Shown piece by piece: positions 14,525-15,961 of a stretch of 15,961 nt of DNA. This DNA comes from UBA9647 sp049522195 (GTDB taxonomy: Bacteria > Bacteroidota > Ignavibacteria > UBA10030). The DNA is taken from assembly GCA_049522195.1 (NCBI GenBank), contig JBEKOB010000092.1:1-15961 (forward strand), read 5' to 3'. Position 1 is the stretch's first letter, and each line of letters starts with the position of its first letter. The notes below the pieces were generated by a model. That model was given only the letters and a program-made list of their open reading frames with translations. It had not been told where the DNA came from and did no database searches. The position numbers were made by a program, and so were the translations under genes.

Positions 14525-15466
14525 TCACGACTTTCCAAATCGATCCCCGACCTTCAGCGGATAACCTCTGAGAAATTCTGCGATTCCCATCCGCTTTCTC
14601 CCCTCTTGCTGAACCTCGGCGAGTGCGACGAGGCCCGACTTTGTCCCAACAACCACGGTCAATGGACTCACTTCGACGATAACCCCCGGTTCAATTGCAC
14701 CGGGATGTCCAGAATCCTCGACGAGCTGGGTCCGATACACCCGTATCACCTTCCCCTGAAGCTTTGTCCAGGCACACGGACTGGGCGAGAGCCCGCGGAC
14801 AAAATTGTGAATGTGGAGCGCCGGTTTCCTCCAATCGATTTCGCAATTCTCACGGAAGATCTTCGGAGCTACCGAGGAACCCGACTCGTCTTGCGCCACC
14901 GGCTTCGCAGTACCCAGCTCGATCGCACGTACTGTCTGGAGGACCACCTGCGCCCCAAGGTCCGCCAAGCGGTCGTGCAGCTCTCCTGCGGTGTCGTCGC
15001 GACCGATCCGAACACGAGCCTGTAAGAGAATCGAACCCGTATCGACTTTCTCGCGAAGGAAAAACGTAGTGACACCCGTTTCTTTTTCCCCTTTGATGAT
15101 AGCCCAGTTAATCGGCGCTGCACCCCTGAATTTCGGAAGCAACGAAGCATGAAGATTGAAAGAACCAAGCCGGGGTATCTTGAAAACCTCGGGGGGGAGA
15201 ATACGGAACGCAACGACGACAATCAAATCAGGTTGAAGATTGGAGACTGCGGAGACAAACGCTGGATCTTTCAATTGCTCCGGCTGAATGACCGGGAGAC
15301 TTCGTTCGACTGCAAATTCCTTAACCGGGGAGGGGGCGACTTTCTGCCCTCGTCCCTGAGGCTTATCCGCTGCCGTTACCACCGAAACAACGTTGTACCC
15401 ATGCTCCAGCAGCGTTTTGAGGCTGGGGATGGCAAACTCCGGTGTGCCCATGAAAAGAATTCGCAT
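14525..15466 (-). CDS. fmt: Methionyl-tRNA formyltransferase
   Basis: A 313-residue enzyme that transfers a formyl group from 10-formyl-tetrahydrofolate to initiator Met-tRNA. The N-terminal hydrolase fold has MGTPEFA (6-12). The active-site segment FNLHASLLPKFRGAAPI gives N104 and H106, with catalytic Asp D142 in KVDTGSI. The C-terminal tRNA-binding OB domain occupies about 205-313. Length is typical. It starts nine bases after the def stop, and the def-fmt pair is one of the most widespread bacterial gene pairs, since Def removes the formyl group Fmt adds. The ATG at 15466 has only a distant GAGG upstream, inside def. Nothing looks broken. Confidence 0.96.
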   Translation of the reverse strand: MRILFMGTPEFAIPSLKTLLEHGYNVVSVVTAADKPQGRGQKVAPSPVKEFAVERSLPVIQPEQLKDPAFVSAVSNLQPDLIVVVAFRILPPEVFKIPRLGSFNLHASLLPKFRGAAPINWAIIKGEKETGVTTFFLREKVDTGSILLQARVRIGRDDTAGELHDRLADLGAQVVLQTVRAIELGTAKPVAQDESGSSVAPKIFRENCEIDWRKPALHIHNFVRGLSPSPCAWTKLQGKVIRVYRTQLVEDSGHPGAIEPGVIVEVSPLTVVVGTKSGLVALAEVQQEGRKRMGIAEFLRGYPLKVGDRFGKS

Positions 15467-15475
15467 GGCGAAGGC

Positions 15476-15961
15476 TCATACCTCGACGGAACTGATGGAA
15501 GGATACGACGTATCCACTTCACCTTTCTCAATTTTCTTCAGCTCGCTTCGGAGAAGTGCGCGGCGAGTCTTCCCGATGCGGTCGACGAACATGACTCCGT
15601 CCAGATGATCCGCTTCATGCTGAATCACCCTCGCCAACAGGCCGTCGGCAGTCAACTCAACTTCCTTGAAATTCACATCCATGAACTTCACACCGATTTT
15701 TTCAGGACGATCCACTTCTGCGCGCAAATCCGGAATGCTCAGGCACCCTTCCTCCATGGCTACCGATCCCTCTGCTACCTTTATTTCCGGATTGATCATC
15801 ACCAAGACCCTTGATTCGTGCTCCGTTTGCGGAGGGGTCCCTTCGTCTTCTTCCTTGGCTCCACGCTCAATCGCGGAAACGTCCACAACGAGCATCCGCC
15901 GCAACTCTCCGACTTGCGTCGCTGCCAGTCCTATTCCATTGGCCTTGCGCATGGTCTCTGC
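15476..15961 (-). CDS. def: Peptide deformylase, N-terminus beyond the window
   Basis: The visible 161 residues carry all three deformylase motifs: GIGLAATQVG (I), EGCLSIP (II, metal-binding Cys) and QHEADHLDG (III, HExxH with two metal His and catalytic Glu). The enzyme removes the formyl group from new proteins. The frame runs open to the right edge (AETMRKANGIG), so about 30 N-terminal residues lie outside; the ATG at 15952 is internal. Between VDVS and VMINPE the loop is about 17 residues longer than in E. coli and strongly charged (GAKEEDEGT), as also seen in Bacteroidota enzymes. The C-terminal tail after motif III is of usual length. It leads into fmt. Confidence 0.95.
   Translation of the reverse strand, partial: AETMRKANGIGLAATQVGELRRMLVVDVSAIERGAKEEDEGTPPQTEHESRVLVMINPEIKVAEGSVAMEEGCLSIPDLRAEVDRPEKIGVKFMDVNFKEVELTADGLLARVIQHEADHLDGVMFVDRIGKTRRALLRSELKKIEKGEVDTSYPSISSVEV

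Noticed and set aside
1..15961. parS site, CRISPR array, tRNA/rRNA genes, insertion sequence or defence island
   Set aside because: Read by eye on both strands, I saw no GTTTCACGTGAAAC-like palindrome, no regularly spaced repeats, no tRNA cloverleaf and no transposase, integrase or known defence genes. A motif scan could still find a diverged parS.

Overview
This window looks like an ordinary chromosomal housekeeping block from a member of the Bacteroidota/Chlorobiota/Ignavibacteriota (FCB) group. The clues are a DUF2723 membrane protein of the kind common in that group, a DUF5683 protein near parA-parB (a neighbourhood I recall from Bacteroidota), signal peptidases with the long 'NFGPI/NYGPI' insert, and a peptide deformylase with an enlarged loop. 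Several Shine-Dalgarno sites are strong (GGAGG, AAGGAGG, GAGGAG) and two candidate promoters look sigma70-like. Both fit an Ignavibacteria- or Chlorobi-like lineage better than classical Bacteroidia. The exact taxon is an inference. I see no mobile element, tRNA, rRNA, CRISPR array or phage gene.

Layout, left to right. A LOG-family gene (132-683, +) meets a minus-strand group end to end. That group, read from right to left, is lepA, two signal peptidase I paralogues, hemW, a DUF2723 glycosyltransferase-like membrane protein, a class I methyltransferase and a GT4 glycosyltransferase (10340 down to 666). A 262-bp divergent intergenic region (10341-10602) separates lepA from a plus-strand TIGR01777-type epimerase gene (10603-11538). 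The rest is a second minus-strand group that enters from the right edge: def (cut by the window end), fmt, parA, parB, ridA and a DUF5683 gene (15961 down to 11535). No gap longer than 300 bases lacks a gene.

The right group combines N-formyl-methionine handling (Fmt adds the formyl group to initiator Met-tRNA, Def removes it from new proteins), chromosome segregation (ParA/ParB), reactive enamine/imine clean-up (RidA) and a small membrane protein. The central group couples a ribosome-associated GTPase (LepA/EF4) to protein export (two SPases) and to a radical-SAM heme chaperone (HemW). The left trio (DUF2723, methyltransferase, GT4) looks like a cell-surface or protein glycosylation set.

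I did not find a clearly new defence or metabolic system. The most interesting signals are a terminator-like hairpin with a U7 tract in the predicted lepA leader, the diverged tandem signal peptidases, the uncharacterised glycosylation trio, and a possible 50-codon hydrophobic ORF that exactly fills the fmt-parA gap.
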